A stretch of DNA of 64,000 nt from Candidatus Enterococcus myersii (GCF_017316025.1 NZ_JAFLVT010000018.1:106356-170355); one strand, 5' to 3'. Numbered from the stretch's first letter, positions 24,722-34,712 are shown. Numbers and translations: made by a program. Notes: generated by a model from the letters alone, not told the origin.

Positions 24722-25573
24722 ATGCACTTAAGTAAAGAACAAACGACACGTCTTTTAGAACAGATGGATTTTGTCACTTTCCAAGAGAAAACCACCCAAT
24801 ATTTTGACGGTGAAGAAGTAGACTTTTCCGTTTATTATCTTAAAAACAAAAAAAATGGTTCCGTTTTGGCGACAATGCCAAAATACGCCTATGTGCCAAA
24901 AGAAGATGGTAACGGTAACCGATATGTAATGGGGTATGCAAGTATTTTATGGGAACAATTTGCTCCTGTTGACAAAGAAAATTTTGTTGCACGCCACGTC
25001 CAAGCTTTTTTTGAGCAAAACAGCTATTTACCCAAAAATTATCAAGCCATCGTCAAAGACATTGAATTAGGGGCAAAATATCGCTTCTTCTTACTAGAAC
25101 CATTACTGCGGGATTTAGAACTATGGGCAGCTGAAAAAGCCCGTTTACTACAACAGAAGAAACGCTATGGCTCCCCGATTTTAAAAGAACTCGTACAGCT
25201 GCCTAATTCTCAATTTGAAAACTTCTGTGTTCACCACTTTGCAACAAGCACTCACTATAACCAGCTGAAACTATTACTTGAAGATTTACCTGTGTGCTTT
25301 TTAAATCCCGATTATGAACTTGTTCATTACGGCTACGCCGTTGAATTTTGGCTTCACTATTCAGGTGAGGACACGAGTGTCAATTTAGAAGAAGAACTAA
25401 ATGCTTTTGCCACCTCATTTTTAAACCAAGAATCAAATTATCACAGCCGCTTTTTATCTAGCGTTAGTATGCGGCAAGAATTATCCGAAGAAGTTTTACT
25501 AAAAATCGGTGCTCTATTAAGTGATTTAGAATACTGGGCTACTCGTCGTCTGATGCGTAAAGTCGAAATTTAA
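24722..25573 (+). CDS. Conserved hypothetical protein, 283 residues
   Basis: A soluble, mixed-charge protein rich in aromatic residues, with LKNKKNGSVLATMPKYAYVP, FFLLEPLLRDLELWAAEKAR and, near the end, ALLSDLEYWATRRLMRK. The two 'LLxDLExWA' stretches suggest a repeated helical unit at about residues 140 and 270. No catalytic motif or known family is recognised. ATG 24722 follows AGGGG; an ATG at 24686 would add twelve residues but has no clear site. It is a single-gene unit followed by a converging terminator. Confidence 0.65.
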   Translation: MHLSKEQTTRLLEQMDFVTFQEKTTQYFDGEEVDFSVYYLKNKKNGSVLATMPKYAYVPKEDGNGNRYVMGYASILWEQFAPVDKENFVARHVQAFFEQNSYLPKNYQAIVKDIELGAKYRFFLLEPLLRDLELWAAEKARLLQQKKRYGSPILKELVQLPNSQFENFCVHHFATSTHYNQLKLLLEDLPVCFLNPDYELVHYGYAVEFWLHYSGEDTSVNLEEELNAFATSFLNQESNYHSRFLSSVSMRQELSEEVLLKIGALLSDLEYWATRRLMRKVEI

Positions 25574-25635
25574 CAAAAAAACCGTCAACTCTTTGAAAGT
25601 AACAAAGAACAACTGTGGTAAAAAAATTTTATAAC

Positions 25636-25712
25636 CTAAAAAAAGATGGCTAACAAATCTTTGCTTTCGTCTTGTAAACAAAAGCAAAAGAATTGGTGAC
25701 CATCTTTTTTAT
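25636..25712. terminator. Bidirectional terminator with long nested stem
   Basis: AAAAGATGG (25640) pairs with CCATCTTTT (25710), and TTTGCTTT pairs with AAAGCAAA inside. T-runs exist on both strands. It separates the hypothetical gene from the aminotransferase. Confidence 0.75.
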
Positions 25713-25717
25713 CTTAA

Positions 25718-26881
25718 TTAATTTTCCAAATAAGCAGTCAAGCGGTCGATCGCTTCAACTAATTTTTCCATACTAGAAGCATAGCTTAAGCGAATATACC
25801 CCTCTGCTTCTTTTCCAAAAGCAATCCCAGGAATAACAGCTAATTTGGCCTTTTGTGCTAAATCGATACAAAATTTCATGGAATCTTGTTCCAAATGTGC
25901 AGGAATTTTGGCAAAAAGATAAAACGCACCGGAGGGTTTAGCTACTTCAAAACCCAGTGCTGTCATTTTTTCATATAAAAAATCCCGCCGTAAGCGATAC
26001 TCTTCTTTCATGATTAAACCATCGTCAATTCCCTCAATTAAAGCTCGAACTGCCGCTTTTTGTGAAATTGTAGAAGCAGCGGTTACCAAATATTGGTGAA
26101 CTTTAATGATTTCTTGGGTCAACTCTTTTGGTGCAAAAATAAAACCAATTCGCCAACCAGTCATGGCGTGAGATTTCGATAGGCCATTAATCAAGATAGT
26201 TTGCTCCCGTAAAAATTCGGCAATCGAAACATGCTCTTCATCATAAGAAAGTTCGCTATAAATTTCATCACTAATGACAAATACCGGATATTTTCTTAAG
26301 ACGTCCGCCAAAGCCTTAACTTCTGCTTTGGAATAAGTAACTCCAGTAGGATTACTTGGATAGTTTAAAATTACTGCCTTAACAGCATCCCCATGGGCAA
26401 TTAGATGCTCCTCCAAAACTTTTGGTGTCAAAACAAAATTATCACCAGTTGTATCCATATAAATAGGTTTGGCTGCGGCTAAGGTAATGACCGGTTCATA
26501 CCCAGGGTAAATAGGGGCAGGTAATAGTACTTTATCGCCAGGATTTAAAACAGCTAACAATGAAGCGGAAATTGCCTCTGTAGCACCAATTGTCACTAAA
26601 ACTTCTGAAGTGTAATCATAGGCGACGTGATATTTCTGCTTTAAAAAAAGAGCAGCAGCTTCCCTGACGTCTGCTAAGCCAGACATTCCGGTATAATGAC
26701 TGAAGTTTTGCTCAATGGCATCTTTACCAGCTGTTTTGACATGATCGGGGGTATTGAAATCTGGTTCTCCTAAAGTCAATTTCAAAATATCTTCAATGCC
26801 GGAAACTTTTTCATCAAACTGGCGGATTAAAGAAACTGCAATTTGATAAACTTGTTTGTTGAAGCGTTTTGTTAAATCCAT
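25718..26881 (-). CDS. Pyridoxal-phosphate aminotransferase, class I/II
   Basis: The 387-residue enzyme has the fold-type I core: LTLGEPDFNTPDHVK, the cofactor-binding TIGATEAISASL, NYPSNPTGVTYS, the Asp in SDEIYSELSY and the Schiff-base lysine in NGLSKSHAMTGWRIGF. This is the aspartate/aromatic aminotransferase group (AspC/PatA-like). The exact amino donor cannot be assigned. ATG 26881 has AAGGAG eight bases upstream; an earlier GTG overlaps the site. It is transcribed alone. Confidence 0.9.
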   Translation of the reverse strand: MDLTKRFNKQVYQIAVSLIRQFDEKVSGIEDILKLTLGEPDFNTPDHVKTAGKDAIEQNFSHYTGMSGLADVREAAALFLKQKYHVAYDYTSEVLVTIGATEAISASLLAVLNPGDKVLLPAPIYPGYEPVITLAAAKPIYMDTTGDNFVLTPKVLEEHLIAHGDAVKAVILNYPSNPTGVTYSKAEVKALADVLRKYPVFVISDEIYSELSYDEEHVSIAEFLREQTILINGLSKSHAMTGWRIGFIFAPKELTQEIIKVHQYLVTAASTISQKAAVRALIEGIDDGLIMKEEYRLRRDFLYEKMTALGFEVAKPSGAFYLFAKIPAHLEQDSMKFCIDLAQKAKLAVIPGIAFGKEAEGYIRLSYASSMEKLVEAIDRLTAYLEN

Positions 26882-27005
26882 CTTCTCCACTCCTTTTTAT
26901 GAATAACCTTGATACTGTATCACGTTTTATGTTTTATCCTACCATAAAATGAAAAAAAGCGGCAGTGAAATTTTCAATAAAAATAAAATGCAGTACAAAA
27001 TACAG

Positions 27006-27050
27006 AAAAACCGTGCTAAAAACTGTGTGTTTCAGTCTTTAGTACGGTTT
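27006..27050 (-). terminator. Terminator of queH
   Basis: AAACCGTACTAAA and TTTTTAGCACGGTTT form a stem on the minus strand, followed by TTCTG after TTTT. It lies 14 bp past the queH stop. Confidence 0.75.
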
Positions 27051-27064
27051 AAAGTGGCAAAATT

Positions 27065-27796
27065 TTAATGAGTCAGCTCTGACTGTTGTGCTAAGTAGGC
27101 TTTGGCTTCTTTGTTCACAGCTTTTAAATCTACCCCTTGTTGTTTGGCAGCAAAAACACAGCCACAATAACATTGACGAAAGACATCGTATTCCTTACAC
27201 ATTTGAATAGAGCGTTCATAACCTTTATTCTTTTTAAAATCGCTTGGTAGATAATTCACACTGTAAATTTTTTGAATGTCCATCCCGATCTGATTAATTA
27301 ATTGCGCATTTTTCTTTGGCGAAATTGTCAGGGCACTGCCAAAATAATCATACCCCAGCTTTAACGCCTCTTCTGCTACTAAATCGAGGCGCATTTGAAA
27401 ACAAGCCGTACATCTTTTGCCACCTTCTGGTTCATCTTGTAGGTGGTTTTCTTTGATAATGGCTAAAAATTCATTGGGTTTATAATCGGCAGCAATAAAC
27501 CCCACCTCAGCGCCGGTCTTTTCATTAAAATCGGCGACGAATTTCTTTTGTACGAGTAAACGGCGCTCATATTCACTTTTGGGGTGAATATTGGAGTTGG
27601 CAAAATAAATCGTAACGTCTGCATATTGTGTTAAAAATTCTAAAGTATACGTACTGCAAGGAGCACAACAACTATGAATCAAAATTGTGGGGCGTTTTTC
27701 TTCTTCTTCCCAACGGGTAATCATTTTCCGTAAAACGTAGTCATAGTTAATTTTTTGGTTCTTCATTTTATCTAAAATTTGACTTGCTTCAATCAT
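27065..27796 (-). CDS. queH: Epoxyqueuosine reductase QueH
   Basis: QueH performs the last step of queuosine synthesis in tRNA, replacing QueG in many Firmicutes. The 243-residue protein has the paired cysteine motifs HSCCAPCSTYTLEFL near residue 40, CTACFQMRLD near 125, and CRQCYCGCVFA near the C terminus (actual order FRQCYCGC). These supply the iron-sulfur and second metal sites. ATG 27796 has AAGGAG eight bases upstream; a TTG codon precedes it. It is a single gene. Confidence 0.92.
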   Translation of the reverse strand: MIEASQILDKMKNQKINYDYVLRKMITRWEEEEKRPTILIHSCCAPCSTYTLEFLTQYADVTIYFANSNIHPKSEYERRLLVQKKFVADFNEKTGAEVGFIAADYKPNEFLAIIKENHLQDEPEGGKRCTACFQMRLDLVAEEALKLGYDYFGSALTISPKKNAQLINQIGMDIQKIYSVNYLPSDFKKNKGYERSIQMCKEYDVFRQCYCGCVFAAKQQGVDLKAVNKEAKAYLAQQSELTH

Positions 27797-28093
27797 CAAA
27801 GTATCTCCTTACTGATTTGATAACAATTAAACTTGCTGGCTGTAGTGCTTTAACAATCATTTATCGATCTGAAAAATATAACAATTACTTCCATATAAAA
27901 TTCAGTCTTATTCGAAAAATTCGAAAAAATAAAAAACGTTCTATTTTATTTAACAAAGAGGAAAATAAGAATTTTATTACTTTCAAAACAAAATGATTAA
28001 ATAACGTTGTTTTTATCATTTTTAGTACCTAAAATGAATTATAACTAAAAAAACACCGTTACTTGTAATTCATCTTAAACTAGGAGGTGCCCG

Positions 28094-28450
28094 ATGTCAA
28101 AAGCATTTTTGAAACTACCCGTCATGTTTTTTGCAATTCCATTTGTCTACTTATCCTTACTTCTTGATACATACTTTCATTCGATGTTTGGCTTTTTAAT
28201 CACACTGATTTTTTCACTTGGTGTCGGTTTTTATTTTAAAGCCTGTGATCAGTTATTCTTATGGTTTTTAGGCAATATTCTTTCTACTGTTTTTTCCGTT
28301 ATTTTGCAAAATCAACATCCTGAATGGCACTTTTTCTACCAACCTTTTAACCCAGCATTTTTAGTATTACTTTTGTCTGTCCTCTATTTAATCCCGCAAA
28401 TTATTGGTATTATTTGGGCGACGACCCTACAAGTACATCTTTTTAAATAG
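28094..28450 (+). CDS. Small hydrophobic membrane protein, unknown
   Basis: The 118-residue protein is almost entirely hydrophobic with about four membrane spans (MFFAIPFVYLSLLLDTYF, GFLITLIFSLGVGFYF, LFLWFLGNILSTVFSVIL, FLVLLLSVLYLIPQIIGII). No family is recognised. AGGAGG lies seven bases before the ATG. The 290 bp upstream are AT-rich and contain no other gene. The terminator at 28467 follows directly. Confidence 0.65.
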   Translation: MSKAFLKLPVMFFAIPFVYLSLLLDTYFHSMFGFLITLIFSLGVGFYFKACDQLFLWFLGNILSTVFSVILQNQHPEWHFFYQPFNPAFLVLLLSVLYLIPQIIGIIWATTLQVHLFK

Positions 28451-28466
28451 CGTTATAAATTATAAA

Positions 28467-28509
28467 AAGGCTTCAAGTTACTTACACGAATAAGTAACTT
28501 GAAGCCTTT
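28467..28509. terminator. Strong 18-bp stem terminator
   Basis: AAAGGCTTCAAGTTACTT pairs perfectly with AAGTAACTTGAAGCCTTT around a seven-base loop. Confidence 0.9.
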
Positions 28510-28570
28510 ATTTGCCTCATAAAAACTCTAAAAATTCAGCGCCCCACGTTTAACAAGTAATACTATTATT

Positions 28571-29086
28571 TTAAGACTCTTTCAAATGAATCTTTTTGAT
28601 AATCAATTTGTCAAATAAACTAGAGGTGCTATCTTGTTCTCCGATAATTTCTGCGACAATCGTTTTACCTTCGTGTTTTTTGCGTAACTGATAGACAATT
28701 TTGCCGCTTTCTTTTAATTCAGATATCATATCCACAACACCGCCAAAACCGGTCTTACGGGTAATAAAACCGAGGGCAACCATCCGCTCATCTAAATTTT
28801 TAGCTGAAATTACAGAACCTGTAATCAAAGCAGTCCGCATTTTTCCTAAAAATTCTTCTAGACCATCGGCTGTTTGTAAATCATCCTCTTCCACTTCTGG
28901 ACGATTATGTAATTCCTGTAATAGATTTTCATATTGTTCTTGGGTCAACATTACACCGGCTACTTTTTCCCGATTAAAAACGTAAACTGCTGTTCCCGCT
29001 TCTCGAGCCTGATTAAAAACATCCATTGGAGATTTTTTCACTTCGGTAATAGAAGTCGTCGGCACCTCTAACTTTTTCAGTTCCAT
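28571..29086 (-). CDS. Phd/YefM-like antitoxin-fold protein with C-terminal extension
   Basis: The 171-residue protein starts with a Phd/YefM fold: PTTSITEVKKSPMDVFNQARE, then VYVFNREKVAGVMLTQEQYENLL. After residue 75 it continues with about 95 residues not found in classic antitoxins (LEEFLGKMRTALITGSVIS, GFITRKTGFGGVVDMISELKESGKIVYQLRKK). No RelE, YoeB or Doc toxin is adjacent. ATG 29086 has GGAGGAAG upstream. It may be an autoregulated transcription factor derived from an antitoxin. A palindrome lies in its promoter spacer. Confidence 0.7.
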   Translation of the reverse strand: MELKKLEVPTTSITEVKKSPMDVFNQAREAGTAVYVFNREKVAGVMLTQEQYENLLQELHNRPEVEEDDLQTADGLEEFLGKMRTALITGSVISAKNLDERMVALGFITRKTGFGGVVDMISELKESGKIVYQLRKKHEGKTIVAEIIGEQDSTSSLFDKLIIKKIHLKES

Positions 29087-29190
29087 TTTGCTTCCTCCTT
29101 GAAAAATTCCCACTATAGAAAAGGCAGTCAGCAAGCCGCCCTGCGTATTTAGTATTTATCAATTCCATAGCAAAGTAGTTCAACGAACAC

Positions 29191-29221
29191 ATTATAGCAC
29201 ACCTAAGCTTAGATGAGGCAA
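29191..29221 (-). promoter_or_regulatory. Promoter with palindromic 19-bp spacer
   Basis: TATAAT (29196-29191) and TTGCCT (29221-29216) are separated by 19 bp on the minus strand. The spacer contains the perfect palindrome CTAAGCTTAG (29203-29212), extending imperfectly to 29200-29215. It probably drives the Phd/YefM-like gene. Confidence 0.5.
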
Positions 29222-29381
29222 ATGATTTTTCTATTGTTATTTCATTTTAGCAAATCCTGTGCATATTGCCACAAAAAAAATAAAGTCTGACACGCCTACA
29301 ACAAATATGCACGCTATTTTTTCAAATAACGGCTTAAAATTGACTTTTTGACTAGGCTAAAAATTTTTTCTACAAATAAAA

Positions 29382-29420
29382 AAACTGTAAAATCATAAAA
29401 TTTCTATGACTTTACAGTTT
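29382..29420 (-). terminator. Terminator of the cop operon
   Basis: AAACTGTAAAGTCAT pairs with ATGATTTTACAGTTT on the minus strand, followed by TTTTTATTTG. Confidence 0.88.
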
Positions 29421-29426
29421 CAATAA

Positions 29427-31760
29427 CTATTTTTTAATTTTTAAAGTCATGGCATTAATAGCCACAATAACCGTACTTAAAGACATCAAAATCGCTCCCA
29501 CAGCTGGGCTTAAAATGATCCCAATTGGTGCCAAAATACCAGCAGCTAAAGGAATCGCCACAATATTGTAGCCTGCACCCCACCATAAGTTTTGAATCAT
29601 TTTGTTCCGGGTTTGTTTTGATAAATCCAAAAAGTGTAAAATATCTTCTGGATTACTATTAGTCAAGACCACATCAGCAGAGTCAATTGCAACATCGGTC
29701 CCTGCACCAATCGCAATTCCCACTGTCGCGCGGGCTAAGGCTGGAGCATCATTAATGCCATCTCCTACCATAGCTACTTTTTTACCGGCATTCGTCATTT
29801 CACTAACAATTTTTTCTTTGCCATCGGGTAATAGCCCTGCATGAAAATTATCAATGCCTAAATAATTGGCCACAGCTGTAGCGGCTTCTTGATTGTCACC
29901 AGTCAACATAACCGGCTCAACACCACGATCTTTTAGCGCTTGAATAAAGGTTTTTGCTTCCGGTTTTACCTTGTCCCCTAAGGCAATGAGGGCAATTAAT
30001 TTATCATCAACAAACAAGTAACTAATTGTATTGCCTTGTGTTAAATAAGGTGCCAACGTTTTTTTATCAACTGTTTGTTTGCGTTTTGCTAGCTCTTTGT
30101 CGTTTGCTATTAGAACTTGGGTGTTATTAACGACACCCGACAAGCCGACACCAGCAATATTTTTTAAATCTTCGCCTTTTAGAACTTCAATTTCTTTTTC
30201 TTCGATATATTTCATAATTCCGGTTGCAATTGGGTGATTGGCGTTTTTTTCTAAAGCACCAATATATTGTAACGCCTGGTCTTCTTGCCAATCTGCGGCT
30301 AATATTTCAACGCCGGTGACCGCAAAAGTACCTTCTGTTAAGGTCCCTGTTTTATCTAAAAGAATTGCATCTAAATCATGCGTATTTTCAATAGCATTCC
30401 GATTTTTTAGCAATAACCCGTTTTGGGCAGCTAGAGAAGTTGAACGTGCCACTACAAGCGGAATTGCTAAGCCCAAAGCATGGGGACACGCAATTACAAA
30501 GACTGTCACCATGCGGTCAAGTGCCGTTGGCAGATCCGCTGCTACAAGCCAAGCGACAAATGCCAATACCCCAGCGACTAAAGCGACATAAAAAAGCCAT
30601 TTTGCTACTTTGTCTGACAAAGCTTCCAAATGTGATTTTTCAGCTTGGGCGTCTTTGACCATTTTCATCACTTTGGCTAAATATCCATTTTCACCAGTAC
30701 CGGTTACTTCAATTTGGATTGTACCGTCGCCATTAACAGAACCGCCAATAACTTGATCTCCAGTTTTACGGATCACACCTCGGGATTCACCAGTAACGGC
30801 AGACTCATCAACAGTTGTTTCACCCTTTAAAATCTGACCGTCTGTTGGCATTTTATCCCCAGCACGAACAATTAACGTGTCACCTTCGTGGACTTCTTGT
30901 AGCGAGATTTTTTCTTCTTTTCCCGCTTTATTAACTCTTGTCACGGTATCTGGTAGTAATTCAGCCAATTTTTTTAAAGCGCTGCTGGCATTTGAGACAG
31001 CATTCATTTCAATCCAATGCCCCAGCAACATAATCACAATTAAGGTCGCCAATTCCCAGAAGAAATCCATCACATGTTCGGTGTGTAAAAAGTGATTGGC
31101 AATGAATGCATAAAGACTATAGATATACGATACCGTAATCCCCATGGCAATTAGGGTCATCATTGCAGGATTTTTCATTTGTAATTCCATTTTAGCTCCG
31201 CTTAAAAATGGTTGACCACCATAAATAAATAAAATCGTAGCCAAAATTAAAACGACATAATCAGAACCAGGAAAAGTAAATTGAAAAGGCAGACTCACCC
31301 CCATCATCGGTGAAAGGATAATAATCGGAATTGCTAAAACTAAAGAAAGCCAAAATTTCTGTTTGAAATTTCCCATATGCATAGAATGGTCCATCCCACC
31401 CATATCGTGATCCATATGCTGCATATCGTGATCACCATGACTCATTCCATGGTGCATTTGCCCATGATCACCATGGTTGTGATTCATGTGCCCATGATCC
31501 ATATGTTCATGATCCATATGCTCATGATCCATTTTCCCATGATTCATGTGTTCATGTTCCATTTGCTCGTGACCCATATGATTAGGATTGCTACCGGTCA
31601 TATTATGATTGGTAGCAATCTGGGTGTTTTCAGCAGAATTTTCACCCTTTTCATCTTCTTGATGACCTTTGTGATCCATGTGAGCCATATGATCCATAGC
31701 TGCCGCTTTATCATGATTCATTGGCTGCTTTTTTTCATCTACATCTTTTGCGTCTTTCAT
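29427..31760 (-). CDS. copB: CopB-type copper-exporting P1B ATPase
   Basis: The 777-residue pump replaces the usual CxxC domain with a His/Met/Asp-rich N terminus of about 130 residues built from MDHEHM- and DHGHM-like repeats. It has the CopB-specific transmembrane motif CPH (VIACPHALGLAIPL), the phosphorylation site DKTGTLTEG, HP in ANHPIATG, and [13 protein letters not shown]. It exports Cu(I) or Ag(I) across the plasma membrane. GAGGGAG precedes the ATG at 31760, two bases after the copA stop. It is the last gene of copYZAB. Confidence 0.95.
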   Translation of the reverse strand: MKDAKDVDEKKQPMNHDKAAAMDHMAHMDHKGHQEDEKGENSAENTQIATNHNMTGSNPNHMGHEQMEHEHMNHGKMDHEHMDHEHMDHGHMNHNHGDHGQMHHGMSHGDHDMQHMDHDMGGMDHSMHMGNFKQKFWLSLVLAIPIIILSPMMGVSLPFQFTFPGSDYVVLILATILFIYGGQPFLSGAKMELQMKNPAMMTLIAMGITVSYIYSLYAFIANHFLHTEHVMDFFWELATLIVIMLLGHWIEMNAVSNASSALKKLAELLPDTVTRVNKAGKEEKISLQEVHEGDTLIVRAGDKMPTDGQILKGETTVDESAVTGESRGVIRKTGDQVIGGSVNGDGTIQIEVTGTGENGYLAKVMKMVKDAQAEKSHLEALSDKVAKWLFYVALVAGVLAFVAWLVAADLPTALDRMVTVFVIACPHALGLAIPLVVARSTSLAAQNGLLLKNRNAIENTHDLDAILLDKTGTLTEGTFAVTGVEILAADWQEDQALQYIGALEKNANHPIATGIMKYIEEKEIEVLKGEDLKNIAGVGLSGVVNNTQVLIANDKELAKRKQTVDKKTLAPYLTQGNTISYLFVDDKLIALIALGDKVKPEAKTFIQALKDRGVEPVMLTGDNQEAATAVANYLGIDNFHAGLLPDGKEKIVSEMTNAGKKVAMVGDGINDAPALARATVGIAIGAGTDVAIDSADVVLTNSNPEDILHFLDLSKQTRNKMIQNLWWGAGYNIVAIPLAAGILAPIGIILSPAVGAILMSLSTVIVAINAMTLKIKK

Positions 31761-31762
31761 CA

Positions 31763-33955
31763 CTACTCCCTCTTTTCTAGTTTTAATCGATTCAGACTAA
31801 GTGAGTTTAGTAAAACACTGACTGAACTAAAGGCCATTGCCCCGCCAGCAATAATCGGATTTAAAAAGCCTAAAGCAGCAAAGGGAATACCAATTGTATT
31901 GTAAACAAATGCCCAAAATAAGTTTTGTTTTATTTTTTTTATTGTCGCTTTTGACAATTGCAGCATTTGATCCAAATAGGTTAAATCACTGTGGATCAAC
32001 GTTACATCGGCAGTCTCCATGGCAATATCTGTTCCGCTTCCCATTGCAATACCAACATCAGCTAAGGCTAACGCAGGCGCATCGTTAATTCCGTCTCCTA
32101 CCATACCTACTAATGCACCTTTTGCTTGTAGTTCTGCTACTTTGGCAGATTTTTCATCTGGCATAACTTCAGCAAAAACATTCGTAACAGAAATTCCCAC
32201 CTGTGAACCAATATATTCAGCTGAGGCCTTGTTGTCACCTGTTAGCATATAGACTGCAATCCCATGATTTTGTAATGTTGCAATTGCCGCTTTGGAAGTT
32301 GCTTTGATTTCATCAGCTACAGCTACGATCCCTAAAACATTTGTTTCATCTGAAACCAGCATGACTGTTTTACCTTCTTTTGACCATTGATTTAATTTTG
32401 AAAGGTAGTTGTCACAATCTTCTTTTTCTGCCATAAGCTTCGCATTGCCAACAAAATAAGTTTTACCATTTATTTGTCCGGCAATCCCCAAACCAGGCAA
32501 TGCTTCAAAGTGATCAACCTTCACGGCTTGAATATTTTTTTCTATGCCATAATCAACGATTGCACCGGCTAAGGGATGCTCTGAAGCAGCTTCTAAACTA
32601 ACTAAAACAGTTAATAAATCCGCTGTGGCTAATTGCAAATTCGTTACAGTAGGTTTTCCTTTTGTAATTGTTCCCGTTTTATCTAAGACAATGGCATTTA
32701 GTTGCGCAGCTTGTTCCAATACCGCTCCGCCTTTAATTAAGATACCGTTTTTAGCGCCTAGTCCAGTCCCAACCATAATTGCAGTTGGTGTTGCCAGCCC
32801 TAAAGCACACGGACACGCAATAACTAGTACAGCAACACTATGAATTAAAGCTTCCTGCCAATTGCCACTCACAAGTCCTGTTACAATTAATGTTACCATA
32901 GCAATTGCTAAAACGCTGGGTACAAACACTGCTGAAATTTTATCCGCAATTTGTTGAATCGGGGCTTTTTGTCCTTGGGCATCTTCAACCATACGAATAA
33001 TCCGAGCTAAAACTGTCTCATCGCCGACTTTCAAGGTTTTAATCACTAATTGGCCGGTATTGTTAACAGTCCCGCCAAAAACAGTACTGCTGCTTGTTTT
33101 TGCCACAGGCATACTTTCCCCTGTCAGCATACTTTCATCAACGGTCGTTTTACCACTAAGCACAATGCCGTCTACGGGAATTTGCTCTCCAGGACGAATA
33201 ATTACTTGCATTCCTTGTCTTACAGATGCAATGGCTACTTCACTTTGGCTCCCATCTTCATTGACCACCCGTGCGGTTTTTGCTTGTAGTTGCATCAATT
33301 GCTTAATGGCAGAACTAGTTTTATTTTTTGCAGTAGTTTCCAAGTATTTTCCAAGTAAAATTAAGGCTATAATCATTCCGCTACTTTCAAAGTAAAGTTC
33401 ATGGGGATCACCGCCTAAAAAACCATTATAAAAACTCAAAATAAAAGCTGCCGTAGTACCTAAAGAGACCAAAACATCCATGTTTGGTGCTTTGGTTTTT
33501 AAAGCATGATAAGCACCTTTATAAAAGCGTAGCCCAACACCAAATTGAATCGGGGCAACTAAAATCAACTGCACGATAGGACGATGGAAAAAGTGCACCC
33601 AGGAGGCATCAACACCAAGTATCATCGCAATCATTGCAACCATTAAAGGGGCAACTAAAACAACGCTGATCATTAAATCCCGTCGCATTTTTTGAATTCG
33701 TGCTTGTTTCTTTTCTGCTACTTGTTGCCGATGCGCTTCATCATCCAAAATTGCACCATACCCAATGTTTTCCACACTTTTAATTAACGCTTCGGCAGTG
33801 GTTTCATTAAATTGTACGGTAGCTTTTTCCGTAGCCAAGTTGACTGTCGCCTGCGCAACTCCTGGTTGTGCCTTTAATTCTTTTTCAACGCGAGCTGAAC
33901 AATTGGCGCAGGTCATCCCTGTAATGACAAAGGTTGCGACTTGCTCATTATTCAT
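31763..33955 (-). CDS. copA: CopA-type copper P1B ATPase
   Basis: The 730-residue ATPase has one N-terminal heavy-metal domain with [15 protein letters not shown], eight membrane helices, TGES, the membrane motif CPC ([15 protein letters not shown]), DKTGTITKG, the SEHPLAGA nucleotide loop and [15 protein letters not shown]. In E. hirae the equivalent gene follows copZ and precedes copB, as here. The start overlaps the copZ stop by one base. Family comparison supports Cu(I) transport. Confidence 0.95.
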   Translation of the reverse strand: MNNEQVATFVITGMTCANCSARVEKELKAQPGVAQATVNLATEKATVQFNETTAEALIKSVENIGYGAILDDEAHRQQVAEKKQARIQKMRRDLMISVVLVAPLMVAMIAMILGVDASWVHFFHRPIVQLILVAPIQFGVGLRFYKGAYHALKTKAPNMDVLVSLGTTAAFILSFYNGFLGGDPHELYFESSGMIIALILLGKYLETTAKNKTSSAIKQLMQLQAKTARVVNEDGSQSEVAIASVRQGMQVIIRPGEQIPVDGIVLSGKTTVDESMLTGESMPVAKTSSSTVFGGTVNNTGQLVIKTLKVGDETVLARIIRMVEDAQGQKAPIQQIADKISAVFVPSVLAIAMVTLIVTGLVSGNWQEALIHSVAVLVIACPCALGLATPTAIMVGTGLGAKNGILIKGGAVLEQAAQLNAIVLDKTGTITKGKPTVTNLQLATADLLTVLVSLEAASEHPLAGAIVDYGIEKNIQAVKVDHFEALPGLGIAGQINGKTYFVGNAKLMAEKEDCDNYLSKLNQWSKEGKTVMLVSDETNVLGIVAVADEIKATSKAAIATLQNHGIAVYMLTGDNKASAEYIGSQVGISVTNVFAEVMPDEKSAKVAELQAKGALVGMVGDGINDAPALALADVGIAMGSGTDIAMETADVTLIHSDLTYLDQMLQLSKATIKKIKQNLFWAFVYNTIGIPFAALGFLNPIIAGGAMAFSSVSVLLNSLSLNRLKLEKRE

Positions 33956-34164
33956 TAGGCCACCTCAGTTGGATAACCAGCCGCCGTAACTGCTGCAATA
34001 ATTTTTTCATCGGTTAATTGGCTATCATCGTATTTCACCACGCCGTTGTTTTTCTTTAAATTAATTTTGACTTTTTTCACGCCTGGTAATTCATTGATTG
34101 TACCTTCTACTTTTGCGACACAATGCCCACAACTCATACCACTAATATTAAATGTTTGTTTCAT
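33955..34164 (-). CDS. copZ: Copper chaperone CopZ
   Basis: The 69-residue protein is a single heavy-metal-associated domain with [15 protein letters not shown] and a conserved Tyr/Gly near the end (AAGYPTEVA). It delivers Cu(I) to CopY, releasing the repressor, and probably to CopA. AGAGGAAATC precedes the ATG. It sits between copY and copA in the classic order. Confidence 0.95.
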   Translation of the reverse strand: MKQTFNISGMSCGHCVAKVEGTINELPGVKKVKINLKKNNGVVKYDDSQLTDEKIIAAVTAAGYPTEVA

Positions 34165-34188
34165 CTTGATTTCCTCTTTTCATAATTT

Positions 34189-34638
34189 TTAATGATTTAT
34201 TTTGACTTGATGTTGACTACATTCACATTGACCAGGAATACAATTGCAAGCAATACTTGCTACTGGTGTTTTGGCAAGTAGCGCAGTATTAATTGCCGCA
34301 ATATCTGCTGCTGTCAATTCTGCTTCGTTGATTAAGTCAGCGATTGTTACACCAATCTTTTTGGCACAGATGTGAGAAAAAAGATTTTCGGTTGCACTGC
34401 GAACAGTTGCAGTTTCTGATACATTGGGGTAATAAATAAATTTTTTACCTTCTGCCTCACTCCGAATTACTTCTTTTTTACTTAACCGTCCTAATAGTGT
34501 CTTTACCGTAGCAAGCTTCCAATCCATCTTATCACCTAAAATTTCAGCAATCTCATGCGCAGTTGCAGCTTTTACTGTCCATAATACCCGCATCACTTCC
34601 CATTCTGCATCGCTGATTTTGACAGGTTCTGTCATCAT
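34189..34638 (-). CDS. copY: Copper-responsive repressor CopY
   Basis: The 149-residue BlaI/MecI-type regulator has a winged helix ([42 protein letters not shown]). Its C terminus holds [10 protein letters not shown], the CxCxxxxCxC motif that binds zinc in the repressing state and Cu(I) on induction. Two ATG codons (34638, 34635) follow GAGGTGAGG. It is the first gene of copYZAB, directly behind two cop boxes. Confidence 0.95.
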   Translation of the reverse strand: MMTEPVKISDAEWEVMRVLWTVKAATAHEIAEILGDKMDWKLATVKTLLGRLSKKEVIRSEAEGKKFIYYPNVSETATVRSATENLFSHICAKKIGVTIADLINEAELTAADIAAINTALLAKTPVASIACNCIPGQCECSQHQVKINH

Positions 34639-34655
34639 GTTATCCTCACCTCGTT

Positions 34656-34696
34656 TACAAGTGTAATCTTAACTTCTTTTTAAGTTTACATCTGTA
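34656..34696 (-). promoter_or_regulatory. Two CopY operators (cop boxes)
   Basis: TACAAGTGTA (34656-34665) and TACATCTGTA (34687-34696) both fit TACANNTGTA exactly. Their centres are 31 bp apart. The same paired arrangement precedes copYZAB in E. hirae. Confidence 0.92.
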
Positions 34697-34712
34697 AACG
34701 TAAATGGTCAAG

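Noticed and set aside
26965-26985. AT-rich AATTTTCAATAAAAA upstream of the aminotransferase as a CodY box
   Set aside because: Four mismatches to the consensus, including central bases, which is expected by chance in such DNA.
27784-27996. 70-codon plus-strand frame upstream of the small membrane protein
   Set aside because: Low-complexity Lys/Ile/Asn composition from AT-rich DNA, no ribosome binding site, and it overlaps the queH start.
31377-31904. 175-codon His/Met-rich plus-strand frame
   Set aside because: It is the antisense image of the CopB His/Met repeats (ATG/CAT complement each other) and has no start signal.
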